Source: Gammaproteobacteria bacterium
GTDB taxonomy: Bacteria; Pseudomonadota; Gammaproteobacteria; Pseudomonadales; Halieaceae
DNA length: 64,000 nt
Assembly: GCA_030427085.1 (NCBI GenBank)
Contig: JAUHXH010000001.1
Coordinates: forward strand, 806,001 to 870,000
Direction: 5' to 3'
The notes beneath the pieces are model-generated. The model ran no database searches, was not told where the DNA came from, and was given only the letters and a program-made list of their open reading frames with translations. This document shows, piece by piece, positions 36,437-44,516 of the stretch (positions are counted from its first letter, which is position 1; each line of letters begins with the position of its first letter). A program made the position numbers and the translations under genes.

Positions 36437-37248
36437 AAAGTGCACGACCGCTAAGGGCGATCAGCGAAGCAGAGATCGAACTGTACCGCCGTGAGGGCGT
36501 GGTCCTGCTGAAAGGCGTATTTGATTCGGGGTGGATCAACTTTCTTCGACCTGCGGTGGAAGCTGCCATGGCAAGTCCTGGCCCAACAGCGGAAGAGTAT
36601 GCCGACGGCGGCGGCCGTTTTTATGGCGAACTGAATGTGTCCGAACGTAACGAGCGGTTTAGAGAGTTTGTGCATCGCTCTCCTGCGGCCGAAATCGTCG
36701 GCACGTTAATGGAATCGCAAAAGGTAAACTTTTTCTATGATCAACTACTGGTTAAAGAACCCGGCACTTCGCAACGGACACCCTGGCATCAGGACCAACC
36801 CTACTGGGCCGTGCGCGGAGCACAGGTAGCATCGCTCTGGCTGCCACTGGACCCGGTACCCAAACAATCCGCGCTGCAATATATAAAAGGCAGTCATCGC
36901 TGGGGAGAGTTCAACCCCCGTCACTTTCTCGACAACACGCCCTACGAGGGAACCGGGTTGCCGGAATTACCCGACATTGACGCAGAACCCGATCGCTATG
37001 AAATACTCGGCTGGGATCTGGCTCCCGGCGACTGCCTTGTTTTCCAGGCCATGATGGTCCACGGATCAATGGGCAACCTGTCCCTGGAACAGCGTCGCAG
37101 GGCCTGGTCGACCCGCTGGACGGGTGATGATGCACGGTTTGATACCAAACAGGGAGAGGTGGCCTTCCCCGCTGAGGATGTGGGGCTACAAAATGGCGAT
37201 GAAATGGATTGTGAGCACTTCCCCGTCGTCTGGCGAAGACGGGGGTGA
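36433..37248 (+). CDS. Phytanoyl-CoA dioxygenase (PhyH) family protein
   Basis: This 271-residue Fe(II)/2-oxoglutarate dioxygenase has the facial triad H119-x-D121 (TPWHQDQPYW) and H210 (MMVHGSMGN), with RRAWSTRW supplying the 2-oxoglutarate-binding arginine. The family hydroxylates lipids, amino acids and small metabolites, and the substrate cannot be read from sequence. It is the last gene of the plus-strand peptide operon, and its start overlaps the DUF885 stop. Confidence 0.85.
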   Translation: MKSARPLRAISEAEIELYRREGVVLLKGVFDSGWINFLRPAVEAAMASPGPTAEEYADGGGRFYGELNVSERNERFREFVHRSPAAEIVGTLMESQKVNFFYDQLLVKEPGTSQRTPWHQDQPYWAVRGAQVASLWLPLDPVPKQSALQYIKGSHRWGEFNPRHFLDNTPYEGTGLPELPDIDAEPDRYEILGWDLAPGDCLVFQAMMVHGSMGNLSLEQRRRAWSTRWTGDDARFDTKQGEVAFPAEDVGLQNGDEMDCEHFPVVWRRRG

Positions 37249-37274
37249 TAGAAGGTCACAGACCGGTAGTCAGA

Positions 37275-38381
37275 TCAGTGTCCGATACCGGCCCAGCGAT
37301 CTGGAAGCCGTTCTACCCATCCGTGTCGGTCAGGAACCCGCCCCTCCTGAATATCGAGTAAGTCCTTCCTCAACACAGCAGCAACTTCACTCCTGTCCGG
37401 ATTCAATTCGTACTGTTGACCATTCGCTTCGCCGAGCACGGAGATGGGGGCGACAATCGCGGCAGTGCCACAGGCGAAACATTCTGAACAGCGGCCGGAT
37501 GAAATCCAGCGCAACAACTCATCGATCGGTAGTTGAGTTTCTCGCACACGATACCCCCGGTCCATCGCCAATCGCATGATCGTATCCCGGGTAATTCCCG
37601 GCAGTATTGATCCACCGAGGCTGGGTGTTAACAGTTCACCGTCTACCACGGCAAAGAAATTCATCCCGCTCAACTCATCGACGAAGCGTTGATGCACCGG
37701 GTCCAACCATAAGCTGAGGTCGAAACCGGCATCCGCACAACGCGCCGCAGAGTGCAGAGCGCTTGCATAGTTTCCGCCCACTTTGACGGAACCGATGGCG
37801 CCACTGGCAACGCGAGTTTCCTGGCGCTCTATCAGCACTTTCATACTGCCCGGGTGGTAGGCTGCAGAGGGGCTCGCGATGACCATGAAGGCCACCTCGG
37901 AGGACGCTCCCATACCAAACTCGCCTTCCGTCGCGATGATGAAGGGTCGTAGATACAGGGATTCACCGCTGTCACGGGGAATGCAGTTGGCATTCAATGC
38001 GCTGACACCGAAAACGGCATCCATGTACAGCGATTCGGGCACCTGGGGAAGGCACAGGTGACGAGCTGAGCGCGCCAGGCGCTTCCAGTTCTCCCGCGGC
38101 CTGAACAACGACACCGGCTGCTTATCTACCCGATACGCTTTGTGGCCCTCAAACGCCTGCTGCGCGTAGTGCAGCGCTTTGGCCGCAGGTGATATCTCAA
38201 GGGGACGAAAGGGCTCAAAGTTGCCCGCCTTCCACTCACCACCACTATAGTGTGCGCTGAACATGGCAGGGGCCATCACTCGACCAAAACCGAGCTCCTC
38301 AGGTTGAACATAGGCCGCCAGTGCAGCCGCCAGTTCCGACTCAAAGGGCAATGAAGATGAAAATTCCGCGGATCCAGACAT
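37275..38381 (-). CDS. ilvE: Branched-chain amino acid aminotransferase
   Basis: This 368-residue class IV PLP aminotransferase matches eukaryotic-type BCATs: FEGHKAYR (78-84), the PLP lysine K200 in SVKVGGNYASALHSA, and a CXXC-like ECFACGTAA near residue 305. It interconverts Leu, Ile and Val with their 2-oxo acids. It lies 14 nt after the soxG stop codon in the same direction, so it is probably transcribed with the sarcosine oxidase genes, an unusual partner for them. Confidence 0.9.
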   Translation of the reverse strand: MSGSAEFSSSLPFESELAAALAAYVQPEELGFGRVMAPAMFSAHYSGGEWKAGNFEPFRPLEISPAAKALHYAQQAFEGHKAYRVDKQPVSLFRPRENWKRLARSARHLCLPQVPESLYMDAVFGVSALNANCIPRDSGESLYLRPFIIATEGEFGMGASSEVAFMVIASPSAAYHPGSMKVLIERQETRVASGAIGSVKVGGNYASALHSAARCADAGFDLSLWLDPVHQRFVDELSGMNFFAVVDGELLTPSLGGSILPGITRDTIMRLAMDRGYRVRETQLPIDELLRWISSGRCSECFACGTAAIVAPISVLGEANGQQYELNPDRSEVAAVLRKDLLDIQEGRVPDRHGWVERLPDRWAGIGH

Positions 38382-38395
38382 CGATTTCTATCCAA

Positions 38396-38956
38396 TCAAC
38401 AATCGCTACTCGCCGACTTGAACCATTCAATCAAGTACTGCCCTACTGAGCGGTCGGCGAAAAGAATAAAGGTATCCCGGCCAGGCAGTGTGGCAAGCAA
38501 TACCGGCAGGCCTGCAAACTGCGTCAATAGGCATTTCCCGGTAGGGAAGTTCACCGGGTGGAAATCAACTGTACTGCCTCGAGCGAGCACCTCGCGCGCT
38601 GCTACACCACTGATCTCCAGTACCACGTGGCTGTCGGTCACGATGCTGCACGCCACGCCCTCACTTCCCAGCCTTGAACGTAACGCCGACAGGCTCTGTT
38701 CCTCCGCACCCGCCGTTACCGCCACCAACCATTCACCAGGCGCCGTCCAGAACCATGCGCCCTCTTGTGAATCCAACACCAGCCCGGGGCCTGGCAGTGT
38801 CAAGCCAAGCTGCTCTGACAGTACTGCCAATCCGCGTTCTGTGCGATCACAAGCCTGCAGACGCACCAGGCCAAACGCAGCCAATTCCACAACCTGCAAT
38901 GTTTTTCGCTGAACACTGGCACCGGCCAGAACGGTCTCTTCAATCAGTTCATCCAT
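38396..38956 (-). CDS. soxG: Sarcosine oxidase gamma subunit
   Basis: This 186-residue protein has the SoxG pattern: LGLTLPGPGLVLDSQEGAWFWTAPGEWLV and DSHVVLEISGVAAREVLARGSTVDF, related to the C-terminal GcvT-like domain. It is the fourth subunit of heterotetrameric sarcosine oxidase. The ATG at 38956 is preceded by AAGGA at about 9 nt and overlaps the soxA end by 8 bp; a start at 38980 is possible. Confidence 0.85.
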   Translation of the reverse strand: MDELIEETVLAGASVQRKTLQVVELAAFGLVRLQACDRTERGLAVLSEQLGLTLPGPGLVLDSQEGAWFWTAPGEWLVAVTAGAEEQSLSALRSRLGSEGVACSIVTDSHVVLEISGVAAREVLARGSTVDFHPVNFPTGKCLLTQFAGLPVLLATLPGRDTFILFADRSVGQYLIEWFKSASSDC

Positions 38957-41813
38957 TGAGGGCATTTCCTTCCGGATCATAAGCGCACGGACTGACTAAC
39001 CGAGCTCGCTGTCGCAACCCATCGTAGAAGACGGTCACTTCTTCCCCTTGTCTTTGCGCAGCCCCCGCAACAATCCCCAGCGCCACGGTTCGATTGAGAT
39101 TTGGACTGTGTACGGCGGAAGTGACATAACCATTCGTCGTGCGCTCGTCCGCAGAGAGAATGTGGGCACCACTGATGGTCTGCCCCTTCGGGTCGAGTAA
39201 TTCCAGCCCGGTAAACTGCAGACGGTCAGCATCCAGTCCCACAGGCAGAGACAGGGACCGACTTCCGATGAAATCACCTGCCTTCCTGGCGATGGCGCCA
39301 CCCCACCCCAGGTCCTGTGGCATAGTGTTGCCGTCAGTATCGGCACCAATATGCAGATAGCCCTTCTCAGTGCGCAATAACATGAGCGCCTCGATGCCGA
39401 AGGGCGTTATGCCCATGTTCGCGCCGCGCTGCATCAGTATCTTCCACAGTGACTGGCCGTACCGTGCGGGAACACTCACTTCGAATGAAACCTCGCCGGT
39501 AAAGCTGGCACGAAGAATGCGACAGCGCTGGCCTAGTAAATGACCCTCGCGGTACTGCATATGGCCAAATGACTCGCGTGAAAGGTCAATGTCGCAGTCC
39601 AGTTGTTGCAGGACATCTCGCGCCTTGGGACCGCTCAGCATCATGGTCGCCCACTGGGTTGTGCAGTTGTTAACAACCACCTGGAGGTCGGTCCACTCAC
39701 ACTGCAACCACTCGTCCAGATGGCGGTGAATGACAGCGGCCCCACCACTGGTGGTGTGTAACAGAAAGTGATCCTCCGCCAGACACACCACAACGCCATC
39801 GTCGATCACGATACCCGCCTCATTGAGCATCAGACCGTAACGAGCGGCTCCGTGCTTGAGGGAAACCATGTTGTTGATGTACACGCGATCCAGGAAGGCT
39901 CTGGCGTCAGGACCGACGACCTCCAGCTTGCCCAGTGGGGAGTAATCCAGCAGACCCACAGCCTCACGCACTGCCACGGCTTCCCTGGCAATTGCAGCGG
40001 CCTCCGCTTCGCCGGGTTTCGGGTAGCAGACGGGGCGCTGCCATGAGCCGTAGTCGTCAAACGAGGCGCCACAGGTCAGATGTGCTTTATGTGCGGGCAG
40101 CAAGTGCACCGGTTTGTACAGCGCACCGAGCTCAATGCCCGCATAGGCGCCTATCGTTGTGGGATGGAACGGCGGGCGAAAACGCGTGGTTCCTACCGCC
40201 GGTATTTCACGGTCAGTTGCCAGCGCCAGAATTCCCAAACCGTTAACGTTGCTGGTTTTCCCCTGATCAACCGACATGCCATTGGTGGTGTAGCGTTTCA
40301 CATGCTCAACCGATACAAAATTTTCCCGCGCGGCTAACTGGATATCGGCGGCGGTCACATCGTATTGGAAATCCACCCACTGATTTTCCGGCGGGACATC
40401 CGGTGTTAGCCACTGGCACTGGAGATTCAGCTCACCGCGGAACTCCCCTGCGGCCCGCCCCACCACTGAGATGTTCTGGTTGTTGCAGTCCGGTATCAGG
40501 CACGCATCTGACTCGCGATACTGTAGTTTTCCACCGGACTGAGAATACAGGTGCAACGTGGGCGTCCAGCCGCCGGAAATTGCGAGCAACTCACACGGCA
40601 GAGACTCGACAGACTGAACTGAGGGGTCGCCATCGGCAGGAGCACGCTGGATTTTCAGCCTGCGTATACCAGACCGACCCTTGGTGTTGATTACCCTTGT
40701 TCCCAGGTAATGGTTGATACCCGCATCGCGGGCGCCTTCGACCAGAGCAGAGTCCACGGCGCCACGAATGTCGATTATGGCGTCCACCTTCACACCGACA
40801 CGGTGTAGCTCCAGTGCCACCTGCCATGCGCTATCGTTGTTGGTATAGAAGACGATTTCCCGGGCCAGAGTCAGTCCGTAGCGGTGCGTGTACTCGCGAA
40901 CGGCCGATGCCAACATGATCCCCGGCCGGTCGTTGTTGGGAAAGACCAAAGGTCGCTCAATAGCGCCCGTGGCCAAAATCACACGGCCGGCAAAGACACG
41001 CCAGAAGCATTCTCGAAAGGCATTCCCCGAACGCGGCCCAAGATGGTTACTCCTGCGCTCCAGCGCGGCCAGCACGTTGTTGTCGTAGTATCCATTGACC
41101 GTGGTTCTACACAGCAAGGTAATATTGTCCCGCTGTGCCACCTCGCTCAACGCGTTCGCCAACCAGCTACGCTCTTCAGGGACGGGACTACCGAGCAAAC
41201 GACCACCGGGCTCTTCTTGTGAGTCGATCAGGAGGACTCGCTTCGCCGGATCGCGCGCGGCTTCCAGCGCCGCTTCCAGGCCTGAGCGCCCGGCGCCGAC
41301 TACGACCACGTCAGCGTGGATATTCTGCTTCACGTATCGTTCAGCGTCTGCGGCCTGTGGCGCCGTACCGAGGCCGGCGATACGCCGGACCAGCCACTCC
41401 CAACTCCGCCAGTTCGGCCACATAAAGGTTTTGTAATAGAACGATGCTGGCAGCAGGCGCTTGCACAGGCCAACAGCACCCAGCAAGTCAAAGCGCACGC
41501 TCGGCCAGGCATTCTGCCCCTTCGCCACAAGGCCTGGATACAAGGGGATGAGCGTGGCTCGAACATTCGGCTCGGTGTATTCACCACTTTCCAATTGCAC
41601 AAGCGCATTGGGCTCTTCCGTACCACAGCCCAATATGCCTCGAGGACGATGCAGCTTGAAACTGCGGCCCACCACGCCAACTCCGTTAGCAAGCAGAGCG
41701 GATGCCAGGCTGTCCCCTTTTTTTCCGGTATAACGCCTGCCGTCGAAAAAAAACTCGACGGTTGAGTCTGCTTCTATACGCGCATGGGGTAGGCGCCGGA
41801 TGGTCTGATTCAT
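38949..41813 (-). CDS. soxA: Sarcosine oxidase alpha subunit
   Basis: The 954-residue subunit has an N-terminal 2Fe-2S-ferredoxin-like domain without an obvious cluster (EFFFDGRRYTGKKGDSLASALL), a dinucleotide-binding domain (VVVGAGRSGLEAALEAAR, about residue 170), and a C-terminal aminomethyltransferase-like domain (about 590-950) that transfers the oxidised methyl group to tetrahydrofolate. The complex oxidises sarcosine to glycine, 5,10-methylene-THF and H2O2. The start overlaps the soxD stop by 4 bp. Confidence 0.94.
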   Translation of the reverse strand: MNQTIRRLPHARIEADSTVEFFFDGRRYTGKKGDSLASALLANGVGVVGRSFKLHRPRGILGCGTEEPNALVQLESGEYTEPNVRATLIPLYPGLVAKGQNAWPSVRFDLLGAVGLCKRLLPASFYYKTFMWPNWRSWEWLVRRIAGLGTAPQAADAERYVKQNIHADVVVVGAGRSGLEAALEAARDPAKRVLLIDSQEEPGGRLLGSPVPEERSWLANALSEVAQRDNITLLCRTTVNGYYDNNVLAALERRSNHLGPRSGNAFRECFWRVFAGRVILATGAIERPLVFPNNDRPGIMLASAVREYTHRYGLTLAREIVFYTNNDSAWQVALELHRVGVKVDAIIDIRGAVDSALVEGARDAGINHYLGTRVINTKGRSGIRRLKIQRAPADGDPSVQSVESLPCELLAISGGWTPTLHLYSQSGGKLQYRESDACLIPDCNNQNISVVGRAAGEFRGELNLQCQWLTPDVPPENQWVDFQYDVTAADIQLAARENFVSVEHVKRYTTNGMSVDQGKTSNVNGLGILALATDREIPAVGTTRFRPPFHPTTIGAYAGIELGALYKPVHLLPAHKAHLTCGASFDDYGSWQRPVCYPKPGEAEAAAIAREAVAVREAVGLLDYSPLGKLEVVGPDARAFLDRVYINNMVSLKHGAARYGLMLNEAGIVIDDGVVVCLAEDHFLLHTTSGGAAVIHRHLDEWLQCEWTDLQVVVNNCTTQWATMMLSGPKARDVLQQLDCDIDLSRESFGHMQYREGHLLGQRCRILRASFTGEVSFEVSVPARYGQSLWKILMQRGANMGITPFGIEALMLLRTEKGYLHIGADTDGNTMPQDLGWGGAIARKAGDFIGSRSLSLPVGLDADRLQFTGLELLDPKGQTISGAHILSADERTTNGYVTSAVHSPNLNRTVALGIVAGAAQRQGEEVTVFYDGLRQRARLVSPCAYDPEGNALNG

Positions 41814-42100
41814 TCGCGACCCCCGGACACTTCCGGCGCCGAATCAGTCATGTGGTACACCGCCAGGATTTCATGCGTGACCGTGTCACGAATCACATTA
41901 AACCATTGCCGACAACCGTAGGTGTGGCGCCAACGCTCGCGGTGCAGCCCCCGGGGGTTTTCGCGCTGATACAGATACTCAGCCCAGATTTCGTCGGAGA
42001 CTTCCGCTGGATTTTCCGGCCTGACAATATGTGATTGTCCACCGCAGGTGAATTCTGACTCGCTCCGCAGGCCACACCATGGGCACTCAATTCGAATCAT
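41810..42100 (-). CDS. soxD: Sarcosine oxidase delta subunit
   Basis: This 96-residue protein has the SoxD pattern: CPWCGLRSESEFTCGGQSH (zinc-binding cysteines near the N-terminus), YLYQRENPRGLHRERWRHTYGCRQWFNVIRDT and an acidic tail. It is the small zinc subunit that joins alpha and beta. It lies 27 nt after soxB and overlaps soxA. Confidence 0.93.
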   Translation of the reverse strand: MIRIECPWCGLRSESEFTCGGQSHIVRPENPAEVSDEIWAEYLYQRENPRGLHRERWRHTYGCRQWFNVIRDTVTHEILAVYHMTDSAPEVSGGRE

Positions 42101-42127
42101 GTGCTTCCCAATTCGTTGTTGTGATAT

Positions 42128-43378
42128 TCAATGCGCAACTCCGGCGGCTGCGCTTTCGTCCACCAATCGACCCTGCGCAAAGCGCGCCAGCGAAAAAGGC
42201 TCAACCAATGGATGCGCACGGTCGTGGGCCATGGTGTAGGCCAGTGTTTCGCCCCCGGCCGGGATGGCCTTGTAGCCCCCGGTACCCCAGCCCGCGCTGA
42301 TATAGAAGCCATTTACGGGTGTTTTCGAAACGATGGGGCTTGCATCCGGCGTGATATCGACGATACCACCCCACTGACGCATCAACTTCAGGCGGCTGAA
42401 TGCCGGGTACATTTCAGTCACGGCGTTCAGCACCGACTCGGTGGTGGGCAGATTGCCTCGTTGGCCATAAGAAGGGTGCGTGTCTGCCCCACCCCCGATG
42501 ACCAGCTCGCCCCGGTCTGACTGGGATACATAACAATGCACCTGAGGGGACATCACAACATGATCGAAACAGGGTTTAATCGGTTCGCTCACCATTGCCT
42601 GTAAACACTGACTGACGATGGGTAACTTGATGCCCGCCATCCCGGCTACCACGGAGCTATGCCCGGCTACCGCCATTGCCAACTTGCTCGTACGAATGGT
42701 GCCGAGCGTGGTTTGCACACCGCGAACGGCACCGTCACTGATGTTCAGGCCGGTAACTTCGCAGTTCTGAATGATGTCGACGCCCAGGCTACTCGCGGCG
42801 CGAGCATAGGCCCACGCCACTGCATCGTGGCGCGATATTCCACCGCGCTGTTGCATGAATCCGCCGTAAACACGGTACCGCGCGTGAGGGCTCATATTGA
42901 GCAGCGGTACTGCTTCGGAAACCTCTTCGCGACCCATAACGCGGCAATCGACACCCTGCACCTGTATTGCCGTCGCCCAGCGTCGGAAGATTTCCATTTC
43001 ATGACGGCTGAAAGCCAGGCTGAGCACTCCCCCCTGAGTGAACATGATGTTGTAGTTCAGGTCTCGCCCCATCGTTTCAAAGCGCTTCAGGGAGTGCTCA
43101 AAAAAGCGGGTGCTTTCAGGGTAGAAATAATTCGATCGACTGACAGCGGTGTTGCGCCCTGTATTGCCCCCACCGAGCCACCCTTTCTCCAACACGGCCA
43201 CGTTGGTAATGCCATGTTCCTTGGCGAGGTAGTAGGCCGTTGCCAGACCATGTCCTCCACCACCGATGACCACGGCATCATAATTCGGCTTTAATTCGGC
43301 GCTGCGCCACACCTGCGGCCATCGACGATGACCACTCAATGCGTGTCGGAGCAGACCGAATGCTGAGTATTTTTCCAC
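42128..43378 (-). CDS. soxB: Sarcosine oxidase beta subunit
   Basis: This 416-residue FAD-dependent oxidase subunit has the Rossmann motif YDAVVIGGGGHGLATAYYLAKE (about residues 33-54), the glycine-rich GGGNTGRNTAVSRSNYF segment bearing the covalent-flavin site region, and the C-terminal GFYISAGWGTGGYKAIPAGG. It carries the site of sarcosine oxidation. It is the first gene of soxBDAG-ilvE and follows a strong promoter at 43466-43494. Confidence 0.94.
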   Translation of the reverse strand: MEKYSAFGLLRHALSGHRRWPQVWRSAELKPNYDAVVIGGGGHGLATAYYLAKEHGITNVAVLEKGWLGGGNTGRNTAVSRSNYFYPESTRFFEHSLKRFETMGRDLNYNIMFTQGGVLSLAFSRHEMEIFRRWATAIQVQGVDCRVMGREEVSEAVPLLNMSPHARYRVYGGFMQQRGGISRHDAVAWAYARAASSLGVDIIQNCEVTGLNISDGAVRGVQTTLGTIRTSKLAMAVAGHSSVVAGMAGIKLPIVSQCLQAMVSEPIKPCFDHVVMSPQVHCYVSQSDRGELVIGGGADTHPSYGQRGNLPTTESVLNAVTEMYPAFSRLKLMRQWGGIVDITPDASPIVSKTPVNGFYISAGWGTGGYKAIPAGGETLAYTMAHDRAHPLVEPFSLARFAQGRLVDESAAAGVAH

Positions 43379-43450
43379 TATTGCCGCCTAACGAAAAAGG
43401 GATCACTGGCCGAACGCTCAACCAGCAAGACAGGCAACCCTGTCCACGAA

Positions 43451-43500
43451 TATTAATCCTTGGGGATTATTTACAGCGCAGACTCCAGAGTCAAGGTATT
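43451..43500 (-). promoter_or_regulatory. Promoter and palindromes of the sox operon
   Basis: On the minus strand TTGACT (43494-43489), a 17-nt spacer and AATAAT (43471-43466) form a good promoter. GACTC-TG-GAGTC overlaps the -35 box, and TAATCC-CCAA-GGATTA overlaps and follows the -10 box. These are plausible operators for the TetR protein encoded immediately upstream. Confidence 0.65.
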
Positions 43501-43525
43501 GATTGTATTTTTTAAATCAGAGGGA

Positions 43526-44173
43526 TTAGCTGGGAGCCCTTAGTACTGCACTACACATGGAGATATAGAATCGGGAAAGTTCGCGCAAGCTCTTTGGTGT
43601 GAGATCGCCAAGATAACTCACATGCAGATTGCGGTAATCGGCAAAACCCCTGATCGTGGAATTGACGATAAACATATGCCTCATGCGGAACGTACGTGCT
43701 GACAGATGGGGCAGCAAAGGGCGCATGAGTTTTGCGGTTCGTTTCACTGCGCGCCCCGCCGAATTGTTCAGCAGGCGTTGCACGTCTTCATTGGCATCGA
43801 ATTCCATACGCGCCAGCGTGCGCACAGCGGAATAGCCCCAGTGATTTTCGCTGATCACTTTCACGTAGGGATCGACGAATGCTTCCAGAACCTCTTCCAG
43901 GGCAACATCGCCCTCTTTCGCCTGGCGCTCCAATCGAGCGAGCTCTGCTTCCCGCGCGGCATCGAAATGCGCCTGAATAAACTCATCAACTGACTCAATA
44001 AGTTTGAGTTTGCTGCCAAAATGGTAATGGAGGGCGGAGTTGTTCTTCTGACCCGCCCGGCGATTGATCATCCGCAATGTCACCGAATCAACGCCGTTCT
44101 CGGCGAACAGCTCGATGGCCGCAATGATCAGCTTTCGCCTGGCCAGTTCTGCGGTGCTCAGCCCCGAATCCAT
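43526..44173 (-). CDS. TetR family transcriptional regulator
   Basis: The 215-residue protein has an N-terminal TetR helix-turn-helix (residues 10-56: RRKLIIAAIELFAENGVDSV, RRAGQKNNSALHYHFGSK) and a helical ligand-binding domain with a C-terminal RHMFIVNSTIRGFADY. It lies upstream of soxB in the same direction with about 150 bp between, where two palindromes surround the promoter, so it probably represses sox. GGGAG 7 nt before the ATG is a good ribosome site. Confidence 0.88.
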   Translation of the reverse strand: MDSGLSTAELARRKLIIAAIELFAENGVDSVTLRMINRRAGQKNNSALHYHFGSKLKLIESVDEFIQAHFDAAREAELARLERQAKEGDVALEEVLEAFVDPYVKVISENHWGYSAVRTLARMEFDANEDVQRLLNNSAGRAVKRTAKLMRPLLPHLSARTFRMRHMFIVNSTIRGFADYRNLHVSYLGDLTPKSLRELSRFYISMCSAVLRAPS

Positions 44174-44219
44174 TTGTATACTCCCGACACTGTGATAGGG
44201 GTACTTTAAGCGATGCGGA

Positions 44220-44238
44220 TTAAAAGGCCAATGAGGCC
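44220..44238 (-). terminator. Possible terminator of the tRNA-Gly/Cys transcript
   Basis: On the minus strand GGCC-TCATT-GGCC is followed by TTTTAA. The stem is only 4 bp, so this is weak. Confidence 0.35.
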
Positions 44239-44246
44239 GCTAATCT

Positions 44247-44300
44247 TGGGGAAATGGAGGCTCGGGTCGGAATCGATGGTCCGGCATCCCGGCCGGTTAC
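44247..44300 (-). repeat. Degenerate copy of the tRNA-Cys 3' end with a 16-nt insert
   Basis: Plus-strand 44247-44276 is a 30-nt exact copy of 44325-44354 (tRNA-Cys 3' end plus 8 nt of flank), 78 nt away. It is interrupted by TGGTCCGGCATCCCGG (44277-44292) at the same T-loop site as the tRNA-Leu remnant and then continues CCGGTTAC. The insert forms CCGG-CATC-CCGG. Confidence 0.85.
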
Positions 44301-44332
44301 ACGTAACCGCGCGAGAAACTGATCTGGGGAAA

Positions 44333-44406
44333 TGGAGGCTCGGGTCGGAATCGAACCGGCGTACACGGAGTTGCAGTCCGCTGCATAACCACTCTGCCAC
44401 CGAGCC
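44333..44406 (-). tRNA. tRNA-Cys (anticodon GCA)
   Basis: This is a 74-nt cloverleaf with acceptor GGCTCGG/CCGAGCC, U73, anticodon loop CTGCAAC (GCA), a T-arm GGTTCGATTCC and an encoded CCA (44335-44333). It follows tRNA-Gly by 110 nt in the same direction, as behind pgsA in E. coli and pseudomonads. Confidence 0.97.
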
Positions 44407-44437
44407 TTCGAGTTGAAGACCTGAGTGATCTTCATTG

Positions 44438-44500
44438 GGATTGGAGCGGGAAACGGCTGGGGTGGCGTACCACTTCGAACCGTCGAAACCTTAATGCTCC
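44438..44500 (-). repeat. Degenerate copy of the tRNA-Gly 3' end with a hairpin insert
   Basis: Plus-strand 44438-44454 (17 nt) repeats 44513-44529 exactly, 75 nt away, covering the tRNA-Gly 3' end and 4 nt of flank. Instead of CGGG, a 19-nt insert containing GTGG-CGTA-CCAC follows, and then TTCGAACCG resumes the tRNA T-loop sequence. Confidence 0.8.
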
Positions 44501-44516
44501 CCTCGTAAACGAGGAT

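Noticed and set aside
15205-44333. Classical integrative element using tRNA-Cys or tRNA-Leu as attachment site
   Set aside because: No integrase, excisionase or phage gene is seen between the tRNAs, and the 3'-end copies lie only 75-79 nt from their own tRNA instead of at the far end of an element.
44206-44400. Open frame across tRNA-Cys and its remnant
   Set aside because: Its MAEWLCSGLQLRVRRFDSD translation comes from the tRNA-Cys itself, repeated in the remnant.
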